Shown here: positions 16,434 to 25,270 of the stretch, piece by piece | How positions within the stretch are numbered: position 1 is the first letter of the stretch | Layout: the number at the start of each line of letters is the position of its first letter | Origin: Prevotellaceae bacterium HUN156 | Lineage (GTDB): Bacteria; Bacteroidota; Bacteroidia; Bacteroidales; Bacteroidaceae | Reading direction: 5' to 3' | DNA: 64,000 nt | NCBI GenBank assembly: GCA_900119285.1 | Contig: FPIT01000003.1 | Coordinates: 372,001 to 436,000 of the forward strand | The notes under the pieces: generated by a model | Database searches by the model: none | Told to the model about the DNA's origin: nothing | What the model saw: the letters and a program-made list of their open reading frames with translations, nothing else | Translations under genes and position numbers: made by a program

Positions 16434-19400
16434 ATGAAACAATCTTCTATTTTAATGAAGAGCAGACTTCTCTTAGTGCTTTTCGCCCTGCTGATGGGGA
16501 CAAACCCTACATGGGCTGATGAGTTGACTGTGTACGATGGAACTAACTCAAGTGAATATGTCCCTGTTTATGGGAACTGGGCTGATGCTTATCTGAAATG
16601 TGAGTTTGTAATACCTGCTGCTGATGTAATAGCTATGGATGGAAGTACTATTTCAGCGATGACATTCTATCTGAAAAATAAAGCCGCAGCAAAGTGGTCT
16701 GGTACTTTCCAGGTATTCATAAAGGAAGTGGATAATACCATCATGAGCGATTTCCTGGGAACAGAAGGTGCTACCATTGTTTATGAGGGTGAATTAGATG
16801 GTACCTCTTCCGAGATGGCAATTAACTTTAGTGAGAATTACTCTTACAACGGCGGGAACCTTCTTGTAGGTGTTTATCAGATAGTAAAAGGAAATTTTAA
16901 AAGTGCTTCTTTTTATGGAGTGGGGCAAGGCTATAATTCTGCTGTAAGTGGTTATAACTCTTCGTCTCTTAGTGGCATCTCTGCTACAGGTAGAGCTTTT
17001 ATCCCTAAGACGACCTTCACTTATGAGCCTTCTGCCGTAGGCCCAGCCCTGAGGGTGAAAGATTATAAGGATGGCGAGAGTTGTGCTTTCGGCATGGTGA
17101 ACCCTGGTGCCACCAGAGTCATCACTTTGGCAAACCCAGGCACAGAGGATATCACAGTAAATATCGCAACCACCGGTGGCTTTACTGCAGACATAACTTC
17201 TGCCACTATCGCCGCTAAGGGCGAGCAAGTAGTGACTATCACTGTACCCGACGCAACAGCTACTGGTACGATTACCATCACCCCGACAGCAACAGGAGTA
17301 GATGCCATTACTCTCAACCTGAGTTGCACCATCAAAGACCCAAGTAAGATGTTTGTCGATTTTAACGACAATACACTTCCAGAGGGATGGACAACAGCAG
17401 GTATCGGTAGTTATACTACAGGTAACTATGCTTCAACTTACACATGGGACTTTTCTAAAGGTTATGCGTGGTATAAGCAATCCTCTTCATGGAGTATGGA
17501 CTCTTATAAGCATTCACTCATTTCTCCTTTGATGAATTTCACAGAGAATGAGAAAGTCCTATTTAAAATGAAGAAAGAGCCAACTTCTACCTCATATCCC
17601 GCTTACATCCTCGTACAATATACCTCAAACGGAACAACTTGGACAGATACTCCAGAAGGTGCATTTGAAGATGCTGCATTCACAACTGACTGGCAGACAA
17701 AGGAGGTCACTCTTCCTGCCACCGCCACGCAGATTCGTTTTGTGGTAGCGGGTGTGGGTATCGATGACATCTATGGTGGTGAACTGTCGCAGGCACCCGT
17801 GATGAAGGTAACGGCCAGCGACCATGTATTTGGAATGATTAGTGCAGACACTCCAACAACATTTACAATTGCTAATACAGGAAAGTCAGAACTGACAGGC
17901 GTTCAGGTTACTTCAAGCGATGCTAACTTCACTATCTCTGGTGACTATGCCACCGTTGGTGTAGGTGAAAGTACTACTGTCACCGTGACCATGTCTGCCT
18001 CTACAAAGGGTAGCCACAGCGGTGTGATTACTGTTACTGCTCCTGAACAAGAGACCACGACCTTCAACGTCAGTGGTTATGTGATGGACGATGACCTGTT
18101 CACCGAGACCTTCGACGGCAATGCACTGCCCGACGGATGGACAATGGAGAGCGGTAGCCAATACACTAACTATCAGTGGTCGTTCTCAAATGGCACAGCA
18201 ACAGGAACTTCAAGCAATGCACGTCTGATTACACCCTCTCTAACCGTTGCAGAAGGAGAGAAGATGGCGATAGAGATAAAGAAAAATAGTACATGGAGTT
18301 GTACATTGCCCATCTATATATCTAAAGACGGCGGAGAGTTTACTCTTCTGAAGACTATTGCCAATACAGACTTGAGTGATACTGAATATAGGGTGTTCTT
18401 TATCGAGAACTTAGAGGTAGGCAGTTATAAGATTCGCTTCGATGGTAATGGTATTGTTATGAATGCCGTCAATGGCTTCCATCTTAATCAGAATGCTCCT
18501 GAATTCAAGATGATAACAACGGGGGCTGCTGATTTTGGCAAGAGGACAGCAAGCGACAGCAAGACCTACACTGTGAAGAACGCCGGTACAGGTACGCTGA
18601 CCGTGAATATCGCTTCCGACAACGCCACAGACTTCAGCGTAGCTCCTGCACAGCTGAACATTGCTAGTGGTGAAACTGCAGACTTCACCATCACCTTCAA
18701 CTACACTGAAGGCAGTTATGGCAACAAGTCGGCAAACATCACCGTTACTCCTACCTACAACGAGGCTCTTGCCTATAATATTACTGCTACAGCCAAAGCT
18801 ATGGATCCGAATGCTTGGGATGAGGATTTCAATGATGTTACAGAATTCCCAACAGGATGGCTAGCAGACAAATTTAAGGTAAAAGATAATACATATTCTG
18901 GTTCTAAGTCCGCAGAGGCAACAACAACAAATGGTGCAACTGCAACGTTAATTACACCAAGATTGCAAGCTCAAACTGGTGATGTTCTCACTTGGGATGC
19001 TTATTTGTACTGGTCTGATGAATATTTGAAAGTTGAGTATTCTAACGATGAGAAGGATAGCTGGACTGAGATATACAATTATCGCTCACAGGATGATGGC
19101 GTAGGAAGCTATGATCATGGCTTTAAGAAGGAAATGTCGTTTACTGCACCATCTGACGGATATTATTATATTCGTTTTACTTCAAACTATTCTGGGCATG
19201 CTGTTGATAACTTCAACGGTTTCAAACTGGCATTGAAGGAGCATGATGCTGCTATCACTGCTAAGAACATCCGCACAACCTTCACACAGTATGCCGACCA
19301 TCAGGTAACAGTCACTGTGAAGGAACTGGTAGGTAAGGATGAGGAAATGACCGCTAAGTTCTATATTGATGGTACACAGTATGGTGAGAGCGTCACCGAG

Positions 19401-20186
19401 ACTATTCCTGCTGGTGGCGAGATGGAGTTTGTTATTCCTGTCCGTCTGAATGATATCATCGAGGGCAATGCCTACATAGTAGTTTCCAACGCTAACATTG
19501 AGTTGACAACCGACGTGGTGGCCATAACCACCAAGGCTGCCATCGTGCTTGATGAGACAACAGCTCCTGCAGATATGCCTTCTGGCTATCAGGACAAGGT
19601 AGTTGTGAAGTATACCGCCAAGCAAGGATGGAATACCATCTGTCTGCCGTTCCCATTGACCAGCAATGACTTAACTGCTCTCTTCGGTGAAGGCTGGAAA
19701 GCTTACGAATTTAAAGGATATAGCAATGGCGAATTGAAGTTTAATAAGGCAACAAAGTTCGCTGCTGGTTATCCTTACATCGTCTATTGTGCTAATGTGC
19801 CTGAAATTGCAGCACCGGGTTACATTGCAACCTACGTCAATTTCACCTCCACAGCAAAAAGCGATACTTATTCTGGCATTACTTTCCAAGGAACCTTCGC
19901 TCCGATGGATGCTGGCTCAATGGAAGGTAAGTATGGTGTGACCTCTGAGGGTAAGATTCAGAAGGCTAGCGCTTCAGCAACGATGAAGGGCTTCCGTGCT
20001 TATTTTGAAGGAAACATAGCTGGTGCTCGTCTCGCCATCTATGATGAGGCTACTGGCATCACAATGATTCTTGATGCTAAGGAGTTGAACAACGATGGTA
20101 AAGTATATAATCTGAATGGTCAGCGTGTGGAGAATGCTTATAAGGGACTCTACATCATCAATGGCAAGAAGGTGAATGTTAAATAA
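16434..20186 (+). CDS. Giant secreted protein with alternating anchor-D and anchor-J modules
   Basis: 1250 residues with a signal peptide (LLLVLFALLMGTNPTWA). After an N-terminal beta domain, three copies of a two-part unit follow: an Ig-like choice-of-anchor D domain (for example ITLANPGTEDITVNI near 218; FTIANTGKSELTGVQV near 470; YTVKNAGTGTLTVNI near 705) and a jelly-roll choice-of-anchor J domain (MFVDFNDNTLPEGW near 305; FTETFDGNALPDGW near 555; WDEDFNDVTEFPTGW near 795). Near 1065 a segment GWNTICLPFPLTSNDL, common in Prevotella secreted proteins, precedes the tail KVYNLNGQRVENAYKGLYII. The internal repetition suggests growth by module duplication. No enzymatic motif; surface adhesin or matrix protein is the best guess. 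Confidence 0.75.
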   Translation: MKQSSILMKSRLLLVLFALLMGTNPTWADELTVYDGTNSSEYVPVYGNWADAYLKCEFVIPAADVIAMDGSTISAMTFYLKNKAAAKWSGTFQVFIKEVDNTIMSDFLGTEGATIVYEGELDGTSSEMAINFSENYSYNGGNLLVGVYQIVKGNFKSASFYGVGQGYNSAVSGYNSSSLSGISATGRAFIPKTTFTYEPSAVGPALRVKDYKDGESCAFGMVNPGATRVITLANPGTEDITVNIATTGGFTADITSATIAAKGEQVVTITVPDATATGTITITPTATGVDAITLNLSCTIKDPSKMFVDFNDNTLPEGWTTAGIGSYTTGNYASTYTWDFSKGYAWYKQSSSWSMDSYKHSLISPLMNFTENEKVLFKMKKEPTSTSYPAYILVQYTSNGTTWTDTPEGAFEDAAFTTDWQTKEVTLPATATQIRFVVAGVGIDDIYGGELSQAPVMKVTASDHVFGMISADTPTTFTIANTGKSELTGVQVTSSDANFTISGDYATVGVGESTTVTVTMSASTKGSHSGVITVTAPEQETTTFNVSGYVMDDDLFTETFDGNALPDGWTMESGSQYTNYQWSFSNGTATGTSSNARLITPSLTVAEGEKMAIEIKKNSTWSCTLPIYISKDGGEFTLLKTIANTDLSDTEYRVFFIENLEVGSYKIRFDGNGIVMNAVNGFHLNQNAPEFKMITTGAADFGKRTASDSKTYTVKNAGTGTLTVNIASDNATDFSVAPAQLNIASGETADFTITFNYTEGSYGNKSANITVTPTYNEALAYNITATAKAMDPNAWDEDFNDVTEFPTGWLADKFKVKDNTYSGSKSAEATTTNGATATLITPRLQAQTGDVLTWDAYLYWSDEYLKVEYSNDEKDSWTEIYNYRSQDDGVGSYDHGFKKEMSFTAPSDGYYYIRFTSNYSGHAVDNFNGFKLALKEHDAAITAKNIRTTFTQYADHQVTVTVKELVGKDEEMTAKFYIDGTQYGESVTETIPAGGEMEFVIPVRLNDIIEGNAYIVVSNANIELTTDVVAITTKAAIVLDETTAPADMPSGYQDKVVVKYTAKQGWNTICLPFPLTSNDLTALFGEGWKAYEFKGYSNGELKFNKATKFAAGYPYIVYCANVPEIAAPGYIATYVNFTSTAKSDTYSGITFQGTFAPMDAGSMEGKYGVTSEGKIQKASASATMKGFRAYFEGNIAGARLAIYDEATGITMILDAKELNNDGKVYNLNGQRVENAYKGLYIINGKKVNVK

Positions 20187-20195
20187 AAAGCAACT

Positions 20196-20393
20196 ATGAC
20201 AATAAATAATATGAAAAAGAAATATATTTCACCTGAGACGGCAGTATTTGTCTGTAATACGAACTCATTGCTAATGGCTTCAAAACTTGATGTATTGGAT
20301 GACAACCTTTCCGTCATTCCTACTGACGATGAGTTCGATGGCGAGTTCAGTAGTCGTGATCTGGATATCGAAGACGTTGCTCTCGACTTCTAA
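20196..20393 (+). CDS. Small acidic protein, MKKKYISPE family
   Basis: 65 residues (an internal ATG at 20211 giving MKKKYISPETAVFV is an equally plausible start). The basic N-terminus is followed by LLMAS and then a strongly acidic tail (DDEFDGEFSSRDLDIEDVAL). Similar short proteins often sit at the ends of secreted-protein operons in Prevotella. It follows the giant secreted protein by 9 bp and precedes a strong terminator, so it is the last gene of the operon. No function is known; a short secreted or surface-displayed peptide is possible. Confidence 0.6.
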   Translation: MTINNMKKKYISPETAVFVCNTNSLLMASKLDVLDDNLSVIPTDDEFDGEFSSRDLDIEDVALDF

Positions 20394-20443
20394 ACTGTCA
20401 AGACACGTTAATACGCATGCAGTATTGCGTGTTATAATTAAAA

Positions 20444-20477
20444 AGAACAGCTAAGCCAGTTGCGGCTTAGCTGTTCT
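20444..20477. terminator. Bidirectional terminator between convergent genes
   Basis: A perfect 14-bp stem AGAACAGCTAAGCC / GGCTTAGCTGTTCT with a 6-base loop. An A-run precedes it (terminator for the minus-strand porin gene) and a T-rich stretch follows. Confidence 0.85.
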
Positions 20478-20503
20478 CTATTTATATATGTGGAGACTGC
20501 AAA

Positions 20504-21898
20504 CTAGAACTTGTAGTCGATACCCAAACCGATTACATTATTGGTGCGAGAGTAGGTCTCTGTGGCTGGCCAGGGAGTGCCCTGATAAGCTGAAGACTCT
20601 TTCTTGTAGTCGCTATAGATGGTGATGAAGTAACCAGCGTTGAGGCGTATCTTCTTGTTGATGTTCCATGCACCACCCAGGCCTACTGACCAGCTGTCGC
20701 AGGCAAAAGAGGTGTTCTGCTGATAGTCATCGGCAAGTCCGTAGTCGGTGCGCTGTCCACCACAACTAACGGTAAACTTCTCGTTGATGTCGTATTCTAC
20801 ACCTGCCAATAACTCATGAGTGCCGTGTTTCAGCTCCTTCTGGCGGTCGCCGCCCATCTTGGCATGCTTGTCGTCGAAATTGTGGTACTCTACAGTGGCA
20901 CGCAGTTTGTCTGTGAACTCATAGCCAATGGCTAAAGAGAACAGAGAGGGCATGTCGTAACGTGTCTTAGCGCCATCCTCATAAGCAGCTACCTTGTCGC
21001 CAAACTGTGCCAGTGCTGTAGCTCCCGTGATATAGGGTATGGTTGCTGCTGTGGTGGGATCGGTGTTCTTGATGGTAGCATCAAGTGTCTTGGTATCGTT
21101 TTTCGTATTAATCTTAGTGCGGAATTCGTAGCGAGCAGCAACAGTCAGCGGACCTTCATGATAGTCAAGGCTGATGATAGGTGTGAAGCCCCAACCCTTC
21201 TGCAAGCAGTCGAGCTGCAAGTCGATGAGCTTCATGCTGCCTAATTCAGGTGTGGTGGTGGCTGTTACATGACCACGATTGTAACCATCGTAGTAGTTGG
21301 CGCGCAGACCTACTGCAGCAGCGAAGTTGTCAGTAATCTTGTAAGAGAAGTTCAGCTGTCCGCCAAAGATATACTGTTTACCCTCCATTTGTGAAGCGAT
21401 ATTATATCGGTCGGGAGTCAAAGAAGCGCTGGAGAACAGCTTCGCCATGACGAGCGCATTGAACATGGGGATACCCTCATCGTATTTTACGAAGCCACCA
21501 CTACCCACAATACCAATCATGGTAGATACAGCCCAATTGTCCTTCTTGTAAGATGCAAAGAGAGCAGGAACAATCGGTGCTGAAGCTTTTCCTGGGAACT
21601 TCTGGTCGATATTCACACCAGCATAACCCATGCTGGGTACTGCCAAGAAGTTGTTGGCTGTCAGCTGAATGTCGCGGTCTTGCCAAGGCTTCTGAAAGTT
21701 GAGTGATACTTGCCATCCCTCGTGACCCCATACCAGTCCGGCAGGATTGGAGAAGGCAGCGTCAACGTCGAAAGAGGCACCACGTGCCATCATTCGGTCA
21801 AAAGCAATGTGGTAGTTTGTGTTTGTCATCAAACCACCAGCCCAAGTGGTGGTGGCGAGCATGGCTGTCACAGCCATAGAAATAATTCTTTTTCTCAT
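20504..21898 (-). CDS. Outer-membrane transport protein, OmpP1/FadL/TodX family
   Basis: 464 residues from the ATG at 21898 (signal MRKRIISMAVTAMLATTTWA); an upstream in-frame codon is not used because a promoter -7 box lies there. The mature N-terminus carries the FadL-type phrase GASFDVDAAFSNPAGLVWG (the NPA hatch motif), then many amphipathic beta strands, ending in GLGIDYKF with a terminal aromatic Phe typical of outer-membrane barrels. Predicted to pass hydrophobic compounds such as fatty acids. Monocistronic, convergent with the secreted-protein operon. Confidence 0.85.
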   Translation of the reverse strand: MRKRIISMAVTAMLATTTWAGGLMTNTNYHIAFDRMMARGASFDVDAAFSNPAGLVWGHEGWQVSLNFQKPWQDRDIQLTANNFLAVPSMGYAGVNIDQKFPGKASAPIVPALFASYKKDNWAVSTMIGIVGSGGFVKYDEGIPMFNALVMAKLFSSASLTPDRYNIASQMEGKQYIFGGQLNFSYKITDNFAAAVGLRANYYDGYNRGHVTATTTPELGSMKLIDLQLDCLQKGWGFTPIISLDYHEGPLTVAARYEFRTKINTKNDTKTLDATIKNTDPTTAATIPYITGATALAQFGDKVAAYEDGAKTRYDMPSLFSLAIGYEFTDKLRATVEYHNFDDKHAKMGGDRQKELKHGTHELLAGVEYDINEKFTVSCGGQRTDYGLADDYQQNTSFACDSWSVGLGGAWNINKKIRLNAGYFITIYSDYKKESSAYQGTPWPATETYSRTNNVIGLGIDYKF

Positions 21899-21929
21899 TG
21901 GGATATTTATTGTTTGAAATTTCGGGGTG

Positions 21930-21937
21930 CAAAGGTA
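21930..21937 (-). promoter_or_regulatory. Promoter -7 element of OmpP1-family gene
   Basis: TACCTTTG on the minus strand, 31 bp upstream of the start codon. The -33 region is degenerate. Confidence 0.55.
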
Positions 21938-22053
21938 CAAAGTTTTCTTGGAACAAACGAATAAATGACGAATTATTTTCTAAAAACGAGCATAATATGT
22001 GGGCTGTTTTCTACTATTATTTAATGCGCGCAGGAAATTTTTTCCTATAAACG

Positions 22054-22085
22054 TTGTGTGTTATGCTCTCTTTTTTGTAATTTTG
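22054..22085 (+). promoter_or_regulatory. Promoter of purH-mre operon
   Basis: TAATTTTG at 22078-22085 with TTGT 20 bp upstream, 53 bp before the first start codon. Confidence 0.6.
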
Positions 22086-22137
22086 CAGGCGATTTAGGAG
22101 AATAGACTTCAAAAAGATATAACGTTATATTATTTTT

Positions 22138-22734
22138 ATGGCAGACACAAAAAAGATTAAGACAGCGCTCATCTCTGTTTTCCACAAGGATGGGCTGGAA
22201 GAGTTGTTGAAGAAGTTGAATGATGAGGGTGTTAAGTTCTTGTCTACTGGCGGTACACAGACTTTCATTGAGAGCCTGGGTTATGCTTGTGAGAAGGTAG
22301 AGAACGTAACAACATATCCTTCAATTCTCGGTGGTCGTGTAAAGACACTGCATCCCAAAGTATTCGGAGGTATCTTGGGACGTCGTGAGAATGAGGGCGA
22401 CCGTGAGCAGATGGCTCAGTACGAGATTCCCGAGATTGACCTCGTCATCGTCGACTTGTATCCCTTTGAGCAGACTGTAGCCAGCGGTGCTTCTGAGGCA
22501 GACATCATCGAGAAGATTGATATCGGTGGTATCTCGCTGATTCGTGCCGGAGCTAAGAACTTCAACGATGTTGTTATCGTTCCCTCAAAGGCTGAATACG
22601 CTGTGTTGCTGGATATTCTGAATAAGCAGGGCGCAGAGACTACTAAGGAGCAGCGCCGCATGTTCGCTACTCGTGCCTTTGGGGTAAGCAGTCACTATGA
22701 CACTGCCATTCACTCTTGGTTCAATAAGGATTAA
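22138..22734 (+). CDS. purH: Stand-alone IMP cyclohydrolase (PurH N-terminal domain)
   Basis: 198 residues corresponding to only the MGS-fold IMP cyclohydrolase half of bifunctional PurH, which is normally 500+ residues. Visible motifs: LISVFHKDGLEELLKKL at the start, FLSTGGTQTF near 33-42, PSILGGRVKTLHPKVFGGIL near 61-80, and DLVIVDLYPFEQTV near 100-115. It closes the ring of FAICAR to IMP in the last step of de novo purine synthesis. The AICAR transformylase half is not in this window and must be a separate gene. It ends with a normal stop, not a frameshift. 30 bp separate it from mreB, so it is likely the first gene of the rod-shape operon. Confidence 0.85.
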   Translation: MADTKKIKTALISVFHKDGLEELLKKLNDEGVKFLSTGGTQTFIESLGYACEKVENVTTYPSILGGRVKTLHPKVFGGILGRRENEGDREQMAQYEIPEIDLVIVDLYPFEQTVASGASEADIIEKIDIGGISLIRAGAKNFNDVVIVPSKAEYAVLLDILNKQGAETTKEQRRMFATRAFGVSSHYDTAIHSWFNKD

Positions 22735-22764
22735 AGATTTAGATTAAACATTAAATAGATTAGA

Positions 22765-23787
22765 ATGGGTTTTTTTAGTTTTGTCCAGGAAATAGCAATG
22801 GACCTGGGAACGGCTAACACTATCATTATCAGTGATGATAAGATCGTGGTTGATGAGCCGTCAGTAGTAGCCCTCGACCGCCATACCGACAAGATGATTG
22901 CCGTAGGTTCGCAGGCTAAGATGATGTATGAAAAGACACATGACAACATTCGCACTGTACGCCCTCTGCGTGATGGTGTGATTGCTGACTTCTCTGCTTG
23001 TGAGCAGATGATGCGTGGACTGATTAAGATGGTACATACTGGTAGTCGTCTGTTCTCTCCATCGCTTCGCATGGTTATTGGTGTTCCTTCAGGTTCTACC
23101 GAGGTTGAGCTGCGTGCCGTACGCGACAGTGCAGAGCATGCCGATGGCCGTGATGTATATCTGATTTTTGAGCCAATGGCTGCAGCTATCGGTATCGGTA
23201 TTGACGTAGAAGCTCCCGAGGGAAACATGATTGTTGATATCGGTGGTGGTTCTACTGAGATTGCCGTTATCTCACTGGGTGGTATCGTATCAAACAACTC
23301 TATCCGTACCGCTGGTGACGATCTGACAGCTGACATCCAGGAATATATGTCTCGCCAGCACAACGTGAAGGTTTCTGAGCGTATGGCTGAGCGTATCAAG
23401 ATTGCTGTAGGTTCTGCTCTGACAGACCTTGGCGATGAGGCTCCTGAGGATTACGTTGTACACGGTCCTAACCGTATCACTGCTCTGCCTATGGAGGTTC
23501 CCGTATGCTATCAGGAAATTGCTCACTGTCTGGATAAGACTGTTGCAAAGATTGAGAATGCTGTACTCTCTGCACTGGAGAATACTCCCCCCGAACTGTA
23601 TGCCGACATCGTAAAGAACGGTATTTGGTTGGCTGGTGGTGGTGCACTGCTGCGTGGCTTGGATCGTCGTCTGGAAGCTAAGATTAATATCCCCTTCCAT
23701 ATCGCAGAGGATCCATTGCACTCTGTAGCTAAGGGTGCTGGTATTGCCCTGAAGAATGTGGATCGCTTCTCATTCTTGATGAGATAA
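22765..23787 (+). CDS. mreB: Rod shape-determining protein MreB
   Basis: 340 residues, usual length. Actin-fold signatures: phosphate-1 loop MDLGTANTIII at ~12-22, VVDEPSVVA near 30, phosphate-2 IVDIGGGSTEIAVISLGGI near 155-173, and adenosine loop WLAGGGALLRGLD near 291-303. MreB filaments organise the peptidoglycan elongation machinery on the inner membrane face; mreC, mreD, mrdA and rodA follow. Confidence 0.98.
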   Translation: MGFFSFVQEIAMDLGTANTIIISDDKIVVDEPSVVALDRHTDKMIAVGSQAKMMYEKTHDNIRTVRPLRDGVIADFSACEQMMRGLIKMVHTGSRLFSPSLRMVIGVPSGSTEVELRAVRDSAEHADGRDVYLIFEPMAAAIGIGIDVEAPEGNMIVDIGGGSTEIAVISLGGIVSNNSIRTAGDDLTADIQEYMSRQHNVKVSERMAERIKIAVGSALTDLGDEAPEDYVVHGPNRITALPMEVPVCYQEIAHCLDKTVAKIENAVLSALENTPPELYADIVKNGIWLAGGGALLRGLDRRLEAKINIPFHIAEDPLHSVAKGAGIALKNVDRFSFLMR

Positions 23788-23827
23788 AATCAGAGAATAG
23801 ATTGTAGATAAAAGGTAGAGGATCATC

Positions 23828-24697
23828 GTGCATAACCTGCTGGAGTTTCTTGAACGCCACCACCACTGGTTTCTCTTTGTTATCTTGGAAGCCATTAGTC
23901 TGACTTTGCTGTTCAGCTATAACGGCTATCAGGGTAGCGTGTGGTTCTCGTCAGCCAATGCTTTGGCTGGCAAGGTTTATGCGTGGAGTTCTGCCGTGGA
24001 GTCTTACTTCTCATTGACGAAAGTGAATGAGGACTTGACGTTGCGTAACTATTACTTGGAGCGTCAAGTGACACAGCTGCGCCGTCTCTATGCAGAGGCT
24101 ACGCAGGAAGAAGATCCGCAGGAGCGCAATGCTCTCGATTCTTTGAGCCGCTATCAACTCATTCCCGCCAAGGTGGTGACCAATGAGTTGGATAGAAATG
24201 ATAACCTGATGACCATCGACAAGGGCAAGGCCGACGGTGTGGAAGTAGGCATGGGTGTGGCATGTGGTCGTGGTGTGGTAGGTGTAACCTATCTTGTATC
24301 CAGCCACTATTCTATTGTCATTCCCGTGCTCAATAGCCACTCGTCGCGTATCAGTTGTGCCATCCGTGGCTATGGCTACTTTGGTGTGCTGCGCTGGTAT
24401 GGCGAGGATGCAGCCTATGCCTATGTCGAGGACATTCCCCGTCATGCTCGTTTCAAGCGTGGCGACTGGGTAGAGACCAATGGCTACTCCAGCATCTTCC
24501 CTCCGGGTGTGCTGGTAGGTCAGATTGTTGAGGTCTACAACTCTCGCGATGGCTTGTCGTATAAGTTGAAGGTTCGCCTGACCACCGACTTTGGCAATCT
24601 GCGCGACGTTGTTGTCATCAGTGACCGTTCTATTGCTGCCCGTATGCGACTGATGCAGTCTGCTCGTGACTCACTGAAACTGAACGTGAAAGAGTAG
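23828..24697 (+). CDS. mreC: Rod shape-determining protein MreC
   Basis: 289 residues with a GTG start. One membrane helix at ~14-32, a coiled coil at ~60-95, then the beta-rich periplasmic MreC domain (VVTNELDRNDNLMTIDKGKADGV, GVVGVTYLVSSHYSIVIPV). It links MreB to the periplasmic enzymes PBP2 and RodA. It sits 40 bp after mreB. Confidence 0.95.
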   Translation: MHNLLEFLERHHHWFLFVILEAISLTLLFSYNGYQGSVWFSSANALAGKVYAWSSAVESYFSLTKVNEDLTLRNYYLERQVTQLRRLYAEATQEEDPQERNALDSLSRYQLIPAKVVTNELDRNDNLMTIDKGKADGVEVGMGVACGRGVVGVTYLVSSHYSIVIPVLNSHSSRISCAIRGYGYFGVLRWYGEDAAYAYVEDIPRHARFKRGDWVETNGYSSIFPPGVLVGQIVEVYNSRDGLSYKLKVRLTTDFGNLRDVVVISDRSIAARMRLMQSARDSLKLNVKE

Positions 24698-24710
24698 ACG
24701 GGCAGAGCCC

Positions 24711-24745
24711 TAGTGAGAAGATAATAGTGAAAAGTGAATAGTTAA
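24711..24745. repeat. Heptamer-period array, mreC-mreD junction
   Basis: Five 7-base units of TAGTGAA type (TAGTGAG, AAGATAA, TAGTGAA, AAGTGAA, TAGTTAA). One of several 7-bp arrays with different unit sequence at gene junctions. Confidence 0.5.
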
Positions 24746-24748
24746 AGG

Positions 24749-25249
24749 ATGTCTGAAGATTTTCTGAAACGGTTAGGGTGGTTTGCCTTTTTCTTCCTAA
24801 TACATGTACTGATATTAGGACGCATTCACCTGTTCCACTATGCTACACCCTTGCTCTACGTTTATTTCGTAGCTAAGTTTCCACGCAATCATGCCAAGTG
24901 GGCGATTCTTGTGTGGAGCTTTGCATTGGGACTGCTTATCGACATCTTTAGTAATACTCCTGGTGTGGCTGCTGCCTCGCTGACGGCTATCGCAGTTGTC
25001 CAGCCCTATTATTTCGAACTCTTTGTACCACGCGACTCTGCTGATAATGTGGTGCCTTCGCTGACAACTATTGGTCCGCTGAAGTTTACCCACTATATCG
25101 TGCCGCTGGTTTTGCTATACTGCGTGTTGTTCTATACCTTCGAGATGTTTACCTTCTTCAACGGCCTCTATTGGCTGATGTGTGTGCTTGGCAGTAGTGT
25201 CATCACACTGGTACTCATCTTTACGCTCGAGATAGGTAGACGACGTTAA
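24749..25249 (+). CDS. mreD: Rod shape-determining protein MreD
   Basis: 166 residues, almost entirely hydrophobic with about five transmembrane helices and a basic end (EIGRRR). Identification rests on topology and on position between mreC and mrdA. It stabilises the elongasome. Confidence 0.85.
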   Translation: MSEDFLKRLGWFAFFFLIHVLILGRIHLFHYATPLLYVYFVAKFPRNHAKWAILVWSFALGLLIDIFSNTPGVAAASLTAIAVVQPYYFELFVPRDSADNVVPSLTTIGPLKFTHYIVPLVLLYCVLFYTFEMFTFFNGLYWLMCVLGSSVITLVLIFTLEIGRRR

Positions 25250-25270
25250 CAATCATTATCTGAAGCATCC

